30,344 nt of DNA, taken from the NCBI GenBank assembly GCA_041674465.1, contig JBAYVV010000033.1, positions 1-30,344 of the forward strand, read 5' to 3'. A program made the translations under genes and the position numbers. Positions 1-7,929 of this stretch are shown here, piece by piece. This DNA comes from JACRAR01 sp041674465 (GTDB lineage Bacteria > Pseudomonadota > Gammaproteobacteria > Burkholderiales > Rhodocyclaceae). Numbering within the stretch: the first letter of the stretch is position 1; the number at the start of each line of letters is the position of its first letter. The notes below the pieces were generated by a model that had not been told where the DNA came from, made no database searches, and saw only the letters and a program-made list of their open reading frames with translations.

Positions 1-102
1 AATCCAGTCTGCCCCCGCAGCAATGACATTGACCACCTCTTCGCCGAGCTTGGCGAAATTGGCTGAGAGCAGGCTCGGTGCAATGCGGTAGGAAGACTTC
101 AT
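1..102 (-). CDS. rpe: Ribulose-phosphate 3-epimerase, N-terminal part (cut by window edge)
   Basis: Reading the minus strand from the ATG at 102-100 gives 34 codons up to the window edge. They include IAPSLLSANFAKLGEE and end AAGADWI, the hallmark N-terminus of ribulose-5-phosphate 3-epimerase, a TIM-barrel enzyme that interconverts ribulose-5-phosphate and xylulose-5-phosphate in the pentose phosphate pathway. Ser and Asn of the LSAN segment belong to the substrate pocket in this family. A GGAG Shine-Dalgarno sequence lies about 7 bases before the ATG. The rest of the gene, including the metal ligands, lies outside the window. In related betaproteobacteria, from memory, rpe is close to apaG; here a kinase gene separates them. 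Confidence 0.9.
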   Translation of the reverse strand, partial: MKSSYRIAPSLLSANFAKLGEEVVNVIAAGADWI

Positions 103-552
103 GGGCGGCTCCGGGAATTCCAGCGTGGGATTTTATGCCGAATTGAATCCAAGCTGCCGACCAGCGCCGACAAAGCTGCCAACTAGCTCGTGGTTAGTGC
201 GCATGCCGGGTCTCGTCCCGGCGGAAATCCTCTTGGGGGACGGTCCTCCGCTCGGCGGGGTAGAAGGGAATAGTCACTTTCGGCCAGAAGCTGTCCATCT
301 CCGAGTAGTAAAGCCGAGATTATTATCGGCAGGTAACAATCACAGAACTGCCGCCCGTCCCACATCATTGCTCAACATCTCGAGCAAGCGATTCTTGTCC
401 TCAACTCTGATTTCATTCGTTATGAACATTCATAAATACTGGTATTAGGGTATTTGCATAAAGCGATTCGCGGAGTAGGCTTGGCGTTAGAGATTAAGAG
501 ATAGTACAGATGGCTATTGGCAAACGCAGTCTCTTCAATAACACGATAGGTC
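103..552. other. 450-base intergenic region, no convincing gene
   Basis: This gap separates divergently oriented rpe and the sensor kinase gene. It holds one copy of the hairpin element at 204-225. Open frames cross the left part on both strands, but they have no good ribosome binding site and no recognisable protein. The right part, from about 360 to 550, is AT-rich (for example around 420-460) and should contain the kinase promoter, although I cannot name a convincing -35/-10 pair. Confidence 0.6.
204..225 (+). repeat. REP-like hairpin element, left copy of 22-bp inverted pair
   Basis: The core GCCGGGTCTCGTCCCGGC can fold as a 6-bp GCCGGG/CCCGGC stem with the loop TCTCGT. The whole 22-bp unit recurs without mismatch, in reverse orientation, at 3469-3490; identity ends at both edges. 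Self-folding GC-rich units of this kind in intergenic DNA resemble REP elements. No REP-associated transposase is in the window. Confidence 0.75.
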
Positions 553-3351
553 ATGATCAACGAGTTGGATAAGCAGAACAGACGTAAAGGTAGCTGGCCA
601 TTAGCCTGGTTGGCCATCACGATTCTTCTTCCACTCTTCGGTGCCTTCCTGGCCTGGAACGCCTATGATGACTACGGCAAGACGCTGACTCAAGAGTATC
701 GCACGCTCGAAAACCAGGCACGCTTGGGCGACGTCCAGATCGCCGGGGCATTACGTAACATGAATCTAGTCCTGCAAAGCGTGATCGATGACACGCAGGC
801 AATGCCTAAACTTCCATCAAAAGTCATCGAGCAACGACAATTAAGTCTGTTGCGGCAGTTTCCAGAGATTCACTTCCTGATTACCGTTGATCACCAAGGC
901 CAGGTAACGAGTGCAGAGGGTCTGGATGATCCTGATGATCTGGCCGCAGTCCGATCATTCAACGCTTCTGAACGTGATTACTTCACCGGCCATCGTGATG
1001 CGAAGCCTGACGATTATTATCGTTATCAACTCTCGCGTCCGTTCAAGACGATCACCAATCGTTATACGATCACTATCTCAAAGGCAATTCGAGGCAAGAA
1101 CGGACAATTTCAGGGCGTAGCACTCATTTCGCTATCACCGTCATATTTTGATTCCGTGCTGCAGCAGGTACTTTCAAATGATGTGCTGGATGCAGCGGCA
1201 GTGCATAACCGTTTCGGCGATATCATCTATCGATTGCCCAACCCGGAAATGTATATTGGCAAGAATATTGCCGGGGGTTCTGCATTCAAATCATATCTCG
1301 GCTCAGAACAGCAATTGACCCGGTATCAGGGCGTCACCGCGACTGACAGTGTCAATCGGATACTGGTTTTCAGCAAAGTGGGAGACACCAACCTGGACAT
1401 AGGTGTGTCTGGTCAATTTGATGTCGTCATGGCTAAGTGGCGCAGCGACGTGTTGATGAAGGGGCTTATCTTTTTCATTGTTTCAGTTTTGGCCTTTACG
1501 CTCGCCTGGGTAGCGCAGCGACACCTACGCGAGCGCGAATTGGCGATGGAAGCTTTGCGAGAATCACAACGAATCGCCAATTTAGGAGGATGGAGCATTG
1601 ATCTGGCCAGCGGACACCTGACCTGGACTGACGAAACCTTTCTCATTCATGAACTGCCGGTTGGTGAGCCGCCCACGGTAGAACAAGCCATCAACTATTA
1701 TCTGCCTGATTCGCGCAAGGTCATCGAACAGGCCGTAACAGAGGCACTCGAAAACGGCAAATCATTTGATCTGGAATTGCAGATCAAGACGGCTCGTGGA
1801 AATGTCCGCTGGGTTCATGCCCGTGGCGAAGCGAGGCAGGAGGCCAGAACCCACAGTGTCATTGCGGGAACGTTCCAGGACATCAGCAAGCGCAAGCAGG
1901 TAGAAGAAATGCTGCTGACTATCATGAAAGCAGTTGAATCCACCGGTGAAGCCATCGGTATTTCAGATGGTCAGGGGCGTCACTTTTACCAGAATAAAGC
2001 GGCATCGGACTTGTTTGGGTACGTAACCGCTGAAGAGTTTGAAGCCGCAGGAGGTGGTCGAGCCGTTATCAAAGACCCGCAAGTTGTCAAAGATATGTTC
2101 GACAACATCATGGGAGGAAAATCCTGGGAAGGCGAACTTGAAATGGTGGCAAAAAATGGCCGGGTGTTTCCTGCCTATGAACGAGCCGATGCGATTAAAG
2201 ATAACCAAGGCAAGATTATCGGCCTCGTCGGCATCATTAAGGATATCACTGAGCGAAAGCAACTTGATGCCGAACGTAACCGGTTGCTAAAAATCATTGA
2301 TGATGCCAAAGATTTTATTTCTACATCAGATATGCAGGGACATATCATGTCTCTCAATGCTGAGGGAGCGCGGATGGTGGGACTTCCTGACGATGTGGAT
2401 ATTGCGGCCTTGGATATTAAGGATTTTCACCCGGAATGGGCGGCAAGGAAGATTGCTGAAGAAGCCATCCCCGCCGTACTCAAGAATGGTTCCTGGCAGG
2501 GCGAATGCGCACTATTGCGCCGGGATGGGCACGAGATTCCCACTTCTCAAATGGTGCAGGTTCATCGCGATGTCTCCGGTAAACCCTTGTATATGTCCAC
2601 CATCATCCGCGATGTGACCGAGCGCAAGCAGGCTGAGATAGAACTCAAACGCTCCAATTCGGAGCTTGAGCAGTTTAGCTATGCCATCTCGCACGACATG
2701 CGCCAGCCATTACGCATGATCGCCAGCTACCTGCAGCTATTGGACAAGGAACTGGGCGGAACGCTCGACGCCGAAAGACGCGAATACATGAACTTCGCCG
2801 TCAATGGTGCCAAGCGGCTCGACCAGATGCTGATCGGTCTGCTCGAATACTCGCGGATCGGTCGTATGGGCGAGCCTCCGGGATATGTAGAAAGCCGGGA
2901 ATTACTTGACGAAGCGCTACTTTTCCTGCACCCGGCAATTGTGGAGGCGGAGGCAGATATCCGTATTCAGGGACACTGGCCTGAAGTATTCGTCAGCCAG
3001 GATGAGATGCTGAGGCTGCTACAAAACCTGATAGGCAACTCGATCAAGTTCCGCGTTGCTCAGAGAAAGCCTGAAATCACTGTGACCAGTGAAACAACAG
3101 CCAGTGAATGGCGAGTATGTGTAGCCGATAACGGGGTCGGCATTTTACCTGGGCAACTTGGGCGCCTATTCCAGGTCTTCCAGCGTCTGCATAGCCGATC
3201 TGACTATGAGGGCACGGGGATAGGTTTGGCGCTGTGCCGCAAGATTGTCGAGCATCATGGTGGGCAAATATGGGCCGAGTCGGCGGGCGCTGGGCAAGGT
3301 AGCCAGTTTTGTTTTACGGTGCCACAGCGAAAGTCTGAGCAAGAGATTTGA
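553..3351 (+). CDS. Membrane sensor histidine kinase with periplasmic Cache-like and three PAS domains
   Basis: A 932-residue hybrid of sensor and kinase modules. A short cytoplasmic start is followed by membrane segment 1 (about 14-37), a periplasmic domain (about 38-298) resembling dCACHE ligand sensors, and membrane segment 2 (about 300-323). Three PAS domains follow (about 335-450, 455-570 and 578-693); the second and third end in typical ITERKQ/VTERKQ linkers. The HisKA domain carries phospho-acceptor His714 in ISHDMRQPLR. The ATPase domain shows the N box (Asn829), DNGVG at 859-863 and GTGIGL at 887-892, so all catalytic motifs are intact. It should autophosphorylate in response to a small periplasmic or PAS ligand, which the sequence does not identify. 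There is no receiver domain and no response regulator gene nearby, so it is an orphan here. GC is about 50% in sampled lines, against over 60% around it. A weak hairpin (3354-3376) follows the stop. Confidence 0.93.
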   Translation: MINELDKQNRRKGSWPLAWLAITILLPLFGAFLAWNAYDDYGKTLTQEYRTLENQARLGDVQIAGALRNMNLVLQSVIDDTQAMPKLPSKVIEQRQLSLLRQFPEIHFLITVDHQGQVTSAEGLDDPDDLAAVRSFNASERDYFTGHRDAKPDDYYRYQLSRPFKTITNRYTITISKAIRGKNGQFQGVALISLSPSYFDSVLQQVLSNDVLDAAAVHNRFGDIIYRLPNPEMYIGKNIAGGSAFKSYLGSEQQLTRYQGVTATDSVNRILVFSKVGDTNLDIGVSGQFDVVMAKWRSDVLMKGLIFFIVSVLAFTLAWVAQRHLRERELAMEALRESQRIANLGGWSIDLASGHLTWTDETFLIHELPVGEPPTVEQAINYYLPDSRKVIEQAVTEALENGKSFDLELQIKTARGNVRWVHARGEARQEARTHSVIAGTFQDISKRKQVEEMLLTIMKAVESTGEAIGISDGQGRHFYQNKAASDLFGYVTAEEFEAAGGGRAVIKDPQVVKDMFDNIMGGKSWEGELEMVAKNGRVFPAYERADAIKDNQGKIIGLVGIIKDITERKQLDAERNRLLKIIDDAKDFISTSDMQGHIMSLNAEGARMVGLPDDVDIAALDIKDFHPEWAARKIAEEAIPAVLKNGSWQGECALLRRDGHEIPTSQMVQVHRDVSGKPLYMSTIIRDVTERKQAEIELKRSNSELEQFSYAISHDMRQPLRMIASYLQLLDKELGGTLDAERREYMNFAVNGAKRLDQMLIGLLEYSRIGRMGEPPGYVESRELLDEALLFLHPAIVEAEADIRIQGHWPEVFVSQDEMLRLLQNLIGNSIKFRVAQRKPEITVTSETTASEWRVCVADNGVGILPGQLGRLFQVFQRLHSRSDYEGTGIGLALCRKIVEHHGGQIWAESAGAGQGSQFCFTVPQRKSEQEI

Positions 3352-3468
3352 TAAGCCCCGATAACTACGAGGGGCTGCAATGGAAACTGAACCTGCCATT
3401 TGCTCATGATGTACATCTGTGACCGCAGTCGATACAAGTCACTCATCCTAGTTTCACAACACTACTCG

Positions 3469-3490
3469 TCCGCCGGGACGAGACCCGGCA
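3469..3490 (-). repeat. REP-like hairpin element, right copy of 22-bp inverted pair
   Basis: Exact reverse complement of 204-225, with the same GCCGGG/CCCGGC stem. It lies 118 bases after the kinase stop codon and about 100 bases before apaG. Together the two copies bracket 3.3 kb that contains only the kinase gene. Confidence 0.75.
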
Positions 3491-3594
3491 ATTGAAAAAC
3501 ATGGGCCCATCAACAGCGCTCTCATCATCAAACAACCACAAAATTAGTCAACTAAACGGTTGCCAGTCATGGTCTTTTCGTGTCGAATAGCGGC

Positions 3595-3978
3595 ATGGCG
3601 GAAAGTAAAAAATATGAGATTCAAATCGGGGTCAGCGTGCAATATCTGCCTGACCAGTCCGATCCCGCGGCTGGACGGCATGTCTTCGCCTACACCATCG
3701 ACATTCGCAATACCGGCACGGTCGCAGCGCAACTCATCAGCCGCCACTGGGTCATCACCGATGCCGACGGGTTGGTGCAGGAGGTCCGCGGCCTTGGCGT
3801 CATCGGCCACCAACCCCTGTTGCAGCCGGGCGAGAACTTTGAATACACCAGCGGCTGTGTCCTGGCCACCCCGGTCGGCACCATGAAAGGCAGCTACCAG
3901 ATGGTGGCCGAAGACGGCATCAATTTCGATGCGGCGATTCCGGAATTCGTGCTGTCGATGCCGCGGGTACTGCACTAA
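3595..3978 (+). CDS. apaG: ApaG family protein
   Basis: A 127-residue protein starting MAESKKYEIQIGV. It is a single fibronectin-III-like beta-sandwich domain, recognised by the segments FAYTIDIRNTGTVAAQLISR, HWVITDADG, EVRGLGVIG, QPLLQPGE, EYTSG and GTMKGSYQMV. Length and C-terminus (SMPRVLH) fit the ApaG family (E. coli ApaG is 125 residues). ApaG was linked to cobalt resistance and magnesium efflux in Salmonella, but its molecular function is unsettled. I chose the ATG at 3595 because it gives the family's usual length. A GTG at 3580 in the same frame would add MSNSG; neither start has a strong Shine-Dalgarno sequence. In related bacteria it usually neighbours rpe. Confidence 0.9.
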   Translation: MAESKKYEIQIGVSVQYLPDQSDPAAGRHVFAYTIDIRNTGTVAAQLISRHWVITDADGLVQEVRGLGVIGHQPLLQPGENFEYTSGCVLATPVGTMKGSYQMVAEDGINFDAAIPEFVLSMPRVLH

Positions 3979-4048
3979 CTTTCATGATGCGTGGGCTACT
4001 CCCCCGATCATGAAAATTAGCAGCATTTCCACGGCCCCCCACCCCCTG

Positions 4049-4068
4049 CCCCCGCCCCGGGGCGGGGG
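4049..4068. repeat. Perfect 20-bp GC palindrome downstream of apaG
   Basis: Five C, G, four C, then the exact mirror: CCCCCGCCCCGGGGCGGGGG. It sits about 70 bases after the apaG stop, preceded by C-rich runs. It could form a cruciform or strong RNA hairpin. No T-tract follows, so it is not a standard intrinsic terminator. It may stabilise or end the apaG transcript. Confidence 0.5.
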
Positions 4069-4133
4069 GCTATATCTGCTCGCTTTGCTCGATATCGCCA
4101 AGCGCGCCCATCGTTGTCATCGTTGAATTCACG

Positions 4134-4164
4134 CTAAAAAAACGCCAGGCATTGCCTGGCGTTT
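4134..4164 (-). terminator. Intrinsic terminator of ppdK
   Basis: An 11-bp stem (4140-4150 with 4154-4164, arms AACGCCAGGC/GCCTGGCGTT plus an A-T pair) closes a 3-base loop. Read on the minus strand it is followed by seven T (4140-4134), beginning about 25 bases past the ppdK stop codon at 4190. Confidence 0.88.
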
Positions 4165-4189
4165 ATCTGCAAGACCCCTGCTGCGAAGA

Positions 4190-6979
4190 TTACGGCGCGA
4201 CGTACTTGCTTTCCAGCAGTTTCGCCTGCGCCGCCGCCAACCTGGCAATCGGCACGCGCGGACCGGAGCAGGACACATAGCTCAGCCCGATGTGGTGGCA
4301 AAAGTGGATTGATTCCGGATGTCCGCCATGCTCACCGCAAATGCCGACCTTGAGATCGGGACGCGTGCTGCGACCCAGACTGACGGCCAACTTCATGAGC
4401 TCACCGACACCCTTGATATCCAGCACCTCGAACGGGTTGTCCTGCAGGATACCGGTCTCGATATAGTGCGGCAGGAACTTGTTCTCGGCATCCTCGCGGC
4501 TGAATGACAGGGTGGCCTGGGTCAGGTCGTTGGTGCCGAAGGAGAAGAATTCGGCAGTCTCCGCCAGTCGCGCGGCACGCACGCAGGCACGCACCACTTC
4601 GATCATGCTGCCGAACTTGAAATTGAGCTTGATGTCGAATTTCTTTTCGACTTCGTCGCGAATCTTCTCGACATAGCTGTGGATGCGCTTGAGTTCTTCC
4701 ACCGTGGCCAGCTGCGGCACCATGATTTCCGGCAGCACGGTCACACCCGCCAGTGCGCATTCGGCAGCGGCCTCGAGGATCGCACGGATCTGCATCGAAT
4801 AGATTTCCGGATAGGTGATGCCCAGCCGCACGCCGCGATGGCCGAGCATGGGGTTCACTTCCGACAGCGCCCGCACCTTCTTCAGCACGGCCTCTTTCTT
4901 GTGAATCACATCCTCTTCCATGTGCGTGCTCTTGAACTCGGCGAGGCCGCCCATGAGCTTGGTCAGCCCACTGGAATATTGCTGGTAGAGCTTGGGGTTC
5001 AAGAGCTTGAGGGTATCCGGCAGCTCTTCCAGGCCATTGATGGTTTCACGCAAGTGGTGCAGGTGGGAGATTTCCACCTCCAGTTGCGCCGCCGTCGGCA
5101 GGAATTCGTGCAGCGGCGGATCGAGCAGCCGCACCGTCACCGGCAGGCCGGCCATGGCCTTGAAAATGCCCTTGAAGTCATCACGCTGGATCGGGAACAG
5201 GCGGTCCAGCGCATCCATGCGCGCTTCCGGGGTTTCGGCCAGGATCATCTCCTGGACGATCGGCAGCCGGTCGGTGGCATTGAACATGCGTTCGGTGCGG
5301 CACAGGCCGATGCCGGTGGCGCCGTATTCACGGGCGCGTGCTGCGTCCTTGGGCGTGTCGGCGTTGGCATGGACTTTGAGGCGCGCAATTTCGTCCGCCC
5401 AGCCCAGCAAGGTCGCCATGTCCTGCGAGAAGGTCGGCTCAACGGTCGGGACTGTCCCGGCATAGACCTTGCCGGTGCTGCCATCGATGGTGATGACATC
5501 GCCTTCATGCAGGGTCGCCGCACCGAACGTGGCACGCTTGGCGATCACGTCCACATGGATCTGCTCGCAGCCCGACACGCAAGGCTTGCCCATGCCACGC
5601 GCCACCACAGCGGCGTGAGAGGTCTTGCCACCACGTGAAGTCAGGATCCCTTGTGCCTTGAAGAAGCCGTGGATGTCTTCCGGCTTGGTTTCCTCGCGAA
5701 CCAGGATGATCTTCTCACCCGCAGTGCCACGTGCCTCGGCGGTATCCGCGTCGAACACGATCAGGCCCGAGGCCGCACCGGGAGATGCCGCCAGTCCGGA
5801 AACCAGTGGCGTGCCATGAAAATCAGGCGCCAGTTGAGGTACCAGCAACTGCTCCAGCACTGCCGGCTGAATGCGCAGCAAGGCCTGCTCCTTGGTGATC
5901 ATGCCCTCGTGGAACATCTCCACCGAGCTGCGCACCATGCCGCGCGCATTCATCTTGCCGTTGCGCGTTTGCAGGCAATACAGCACACCGCGTTCGATGG
6001 TGAATTCGAAGTCCTGCACCTCGTGGTAGTGCTTCTCGAGGCGGTCATGCAATTCCAGCAGTTGCCGATAGATTTCCGGCATCTCCGCCGCCATGTCGGC
6101 GATCGGCTTGGGTGTGCGGATACCGGCCACGACATCCTCGCCCTGGGCATTGGTCAGGTACTCGCCGTAGATCAGATTTTCCCCGGTCCCCGGATTTCGC
6201 GTGAAGCCGACACCGGTGCCGGAATCGTTGCCCATGTTGCCGAACACCATGGTGCAGATGTTGACCGCCGTGCCATTGGCCATTTCCTTGGTGATCTTGA
6301 ACTCGCGGCGGTAATCCACGGCGCGTTTGCCCATCCAGGAGCGGAACACCGCCCCGGTGGCAATCTCCAACTGCTCATAGACATCCTGCGGAAAAGGCTT
6401 GCCGGTATGCTTGCGGACCACTTCGATGAATTCGGCGGAAAGTTTCTTGAGGTCCGCGGCGGACAGATCGACATCCTGCTTGGCGCCCGTAGCGGCTTTC
6501 ATCGCGTTCATCTTCTCGTCGAAAACCTCATCGGAGATGCCCAGCGCGATCTTGCCGAACAACTGGATGAAGCGCCGGTAGGCATCGTAGGCAAAACGCT
6601 CGTTCTTGGTCTGCTTGATCAGGCCCGGCAGGGATTTCTCATTCAGGCCGAGATTCAGGATGGTATCCATCATGCCCGGCATCGACATCGCCGAGCCTGA
6701 GCGGACGGAAACCAGCAGCGGGTTGTCTGCACCGCCGAATTGCTTGCCGGTCTTCTTTTCAAGCGCCAGCATGTGGGACTTGATTTCGTCCAGCACACCG
6801 GCAGGAAATGCATTGTTTTCCAGGAAAGCCAGGCAGGCATCCGTCGTTACTGTGTAGCCCGGCGGGACGTTGAGGCCGATCTGTGTCATCTCGCAGAGAT
6901 TGGCGCCTTTGCCGCCCAGCAATATTTTGTTCTTGCCATCGCCCTCTTCAAAGGCATAGACGTATTTCTTCCCGCTCAT
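4190..6979 (-). CDS. ppdK: Pyruvate, phosphate dikinase
   Basis: A 929-residue cytoplasmic enzyme converting pyruvate, ATP and phosphate to PEP, AMP and pyrophosphate, reversibly (EC 2.7.9.1). Domain order is classic: N-terminal ATP-grasp nucleotide domain (MSGKKYVYAFEEGDG through about 340), the swivelling phosphohistidine domain with GGKTSHAAVVARGMGKPCVSG (catalytic His455, the same number as in the Clostridium symbiosum enzyme), and a C-terminal PEP/pyruvate TIM barrel with the acid/base Cys at about 881 in GICGEHGGHPES. All key residues are present. The ATG at 6979 is preferred over one 15 bases upstream because AAAGGAAG lies 5-7 bases before it. A terminator follows. It stands alone, divergent from the tetR operon. 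No PPDK regulatory protein gene is in the window. It feeds the same PEP pool used by EI at 16.5-18.2 kb. Confidence 0.97.
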   Translation of the reverse strand: MSGKKYVYAFEEGDGKNKILLGGKGANLCEMTQIGLNVPPGYTVTTDACLAFLENNAFPAGVLDEIKSHMLALEKKTGKQFGGADNPLLVSVRSGSAMSMPGMMDTILNLGLNEKSLPGLIKQTKNERFAYDAYRRFIQLFGKIALGISDEVFDEKMNAMKAATGAKQDVDLSAADLKKLSAEFIEVVRKHTGKPFPQDVYEQLEIATGAVFRSWMGKRAVDYRREFKITKEMANGTAVNICTMVFGNMGNDSGTGVGFTRNPGTGENLIYGEYLTNAQGEDVVAGIRTPKPIADMAAEMPEIYRQLLELHDRLEKHYHEVQDFEFTIERGVLYCLQTRNGKMNARGMVRSSVEMFHEGMITKEQALLRIQPAVLEQLLVPQLAPDFHGTPLVSGLAASPGAASGLIVFDADTAEARGTAGEKIILVREETKPEDIHGFFKAQGILTSRGGKTSHAAVVARGMGKPCVSGCEQIHVDVIAKRATFGAATLHEGDVITIDGSTGKVYAGTVPTVEPTFSQDMATLLGWADEIARLKVHANADTPKDAARAREYGATGIGLCRTERMFNATDRLPIVQEMILAETPEARMDALDRLFPIQRDDFKGIFKAMAGLPVTVRLLDPPLHEFLPTAAQLEVEISHLHHLRETINGLEELPDTLKLLNPKLYQQYSSGLTKLMGGLAEFKSTHMEEDVIHKKEAVLKKVRALSEVNPMLGHRGVRLGITYPEIYSMQIRAILEAAAECALAGVTVLPEIMVPQLATVEELKRIHSYVEKIRDEVEKKFDIKLNFKFGSMIEVVRACVRAARLAETAEFFSFGTNDLTQATLSFSREDAENKFLPHYIETGILQDNPFEVLDIKGVGELMKLAVSLGRSTRPDLKVGICGEHGGHPESIHFCHHIGLSYVSCSGPRVPIARLAAAQAKLLESKYVAP

Positions 6980-7025
6980 GGTGCTTCCTTTCATTTACCG
7001 ATGGATATGGTCTGCAGAAGCCGTC

Positions 7026-7031
7026 ATTGTA
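7026..7031 (-). promoter_or_regulatory. Candidate -10 box for ppdK
   Basis: TACAAT on the minus strand matches the sigma-70 -10 consensus at 5 of 6 positions and would start transcription near 7020, giving a leader of about 40 bases before the ppdK ATG. No good -35 is visible at 16-18 bases, so an activator may be needed or the call may be wrong. Confidence 0.35.
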
Positions 7032-7106
7032 CCGGATGTGCCGAGTTGGGCAGAACTCTCAGGCTAGCCATGGGATTCCGTCACGAACACCGGAAGCATC
7101 CACATC

Positions 7107-7135
7107 TTGTCAATTGACCATGAGTCATTTATAGT
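7107..7135 (+). promoter_or_regulatory. Sigma-70 promoter of the tetR-RND operon
   Basis: TTGTCA (7107-7112) and TATAGT (7130-7135), each 5 of 6 to consensus, are separated by exactly 17 bases. Transcription would start near 7142, 48 bases before the tetR ATG. Confidence 0.7.
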
Positions 7136-7142
7136 TCGGCGC

Positions 7143-7159
7143 TCACTGACCGTCAGTCA
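7143..7159. promoter_or_regulatory. Palindromic operator for the adjacent TetR-type repressor
   Basis: TCACTGACCGTCAGTCA is a near-perfect palindrome with exact inner arms ACTGAC and GTCAGT around a central C (7145-7157). It begins at the predicted +1 of the promoter at 7107-7135. Bound repressor would therefore block initiation of tetR and the two pump genes. Operators of this GACN-GTC form are common for TetR/AcrR regulators of RND pumps. Confidence 0.72.
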
Positions 7160-7189
7160 GTTAATCATGACAGCGCAAGCGCTTTTTAC

Positions 7190-7918
7190 ATGACCAGATT
7201 CAAGGAAACAGCCAGACCCCAATCGCCGGCACTTCCGCACACAGGCACAAGCGGTGGACACGGTGGACGCGGGCGGGTGCGCGCCCTGGCCGACGAGGAA
7301 AAGGAAGCGCGCCGGCAGGACATTCTCGATGCGGCGGACCAGCTGTTTGCCGAGCGCCGGGAGATGTCGAACATGGCAGATGTCGCAGTAGCGGCCTGTC
7401 TTGCCAAAGGCACCATGTATCTTTATTTCCAGTCCAAGGAAGAGCTCTATCTGGCGCTGCATCTACGTCACGTCGAGCACTTCTTCTCCCGGCTGATCGG
7501 GCGACTGGATCGCGCAGAGGCATTTGGTTTTGCGGAAATGCAGACTCTGGCCAACCAGCATATTCTGGGCGCGACCACCTATCTGCCGCTCGGTGCTTGC
7601 TGCATCGGCTTTCCTGCCGGCGCCCTGCGCCCGGAAGTCGTCGCACATTTCCAGGGGCGGCTTGCCGAGTGGCTGACCCTGGGGGGTGCCGGCCTGGAAC
7701 GCCATTTCTCCAAACTCGCTCGTGGCGAAGGTGTACGCCTGCTCAAGCACAGCTACGCCATCATGATTGGCCTGTATAGCATGACGCGCAACGAGCGAAC
7801 CGACGAACTGACCTGCCCGCGCTTCCCGGGTGAAGGTGATTTTCAGGAAGAAGCCACGCTTGCCCTCACCCGCTACTGGATGCAGGTGGCTGGAATTGAC
7901 TCTCAACCCGCACACTGA
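7190..7918 (+). CDS. TetR/AcrR-family transcriptional repressor of the RND pump
   Basis: A 242-residue protein. An N-terminal tail of about 38 residues, rich in Gly, Arg and Thr, precedes a TetR DNA-binding domain (about 40-90): RRQDILDAADQLFAER, then the helix-turn-helix ending CLAKGTMYLYFQSKEELYLAL. The remaining 150 residues form the variable ligand-binding domain. The family represses adjacent transport genes and is released by the transported compound or a related signal. It lies 11 bases before the adaptor gene on the same strand, behind a promoter and a matching palindrome, so autoregulation of the whole operon is likely. The ATG at 7190 has no clear Shine-Dalgarno sequence, and the unusual N-terminal tail might mean a later start. 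The ligand cannot be told from the sequence. Confidence 0.92.
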   Translation: MTRFKETARPQSPALPHTGTSGGHGGRGRVRALADEEKEARRQDILDAADQLFAERREMSNMADVAVAACLAKGTMYLYFQSKEELYLALHLRHVEHFFSRLIGRLDRAEAFGFAEMQTLANQHILGATTYLPLGACCIGFPAGALRPEVVAHFQGRLAEWLTLGGAGLERHFSKLARGEGVRLLKHSYAIMIGLYSMTRNERTDELTCPRFPGEGDFQEEATLALTRYWMQVAGIDSQPAH

Positions 7919-7929
7919 GCTGAAACATA

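Noticed and set aside
101..448. 115-codon open frame in the rpe-kinase gap, and a 61-codon frame opposite it
   Set aside because: The first starts inside the rpe start codon region, neither has a ribosome site, both run through the hairpin element, and the proteins show no recognisable domain.
3354..3376. Hairpin AGCCCC/GGGGCT just after the kinase stop as a terminator
   Set aside because: The stem is only 6 bp with an 11-base loop and there is no T-tract; mentioned with the kinase but not called.
4679..5638. 319-codon frame on the plus strand opposite ppdK (and a 349-codon one at 5651-6700)
   Set aside because: These are mirror frames of the highly biased ppdK codons; the translations are rich in His, Gln and Arg and resemble no protein, while ppdK itself is intact.
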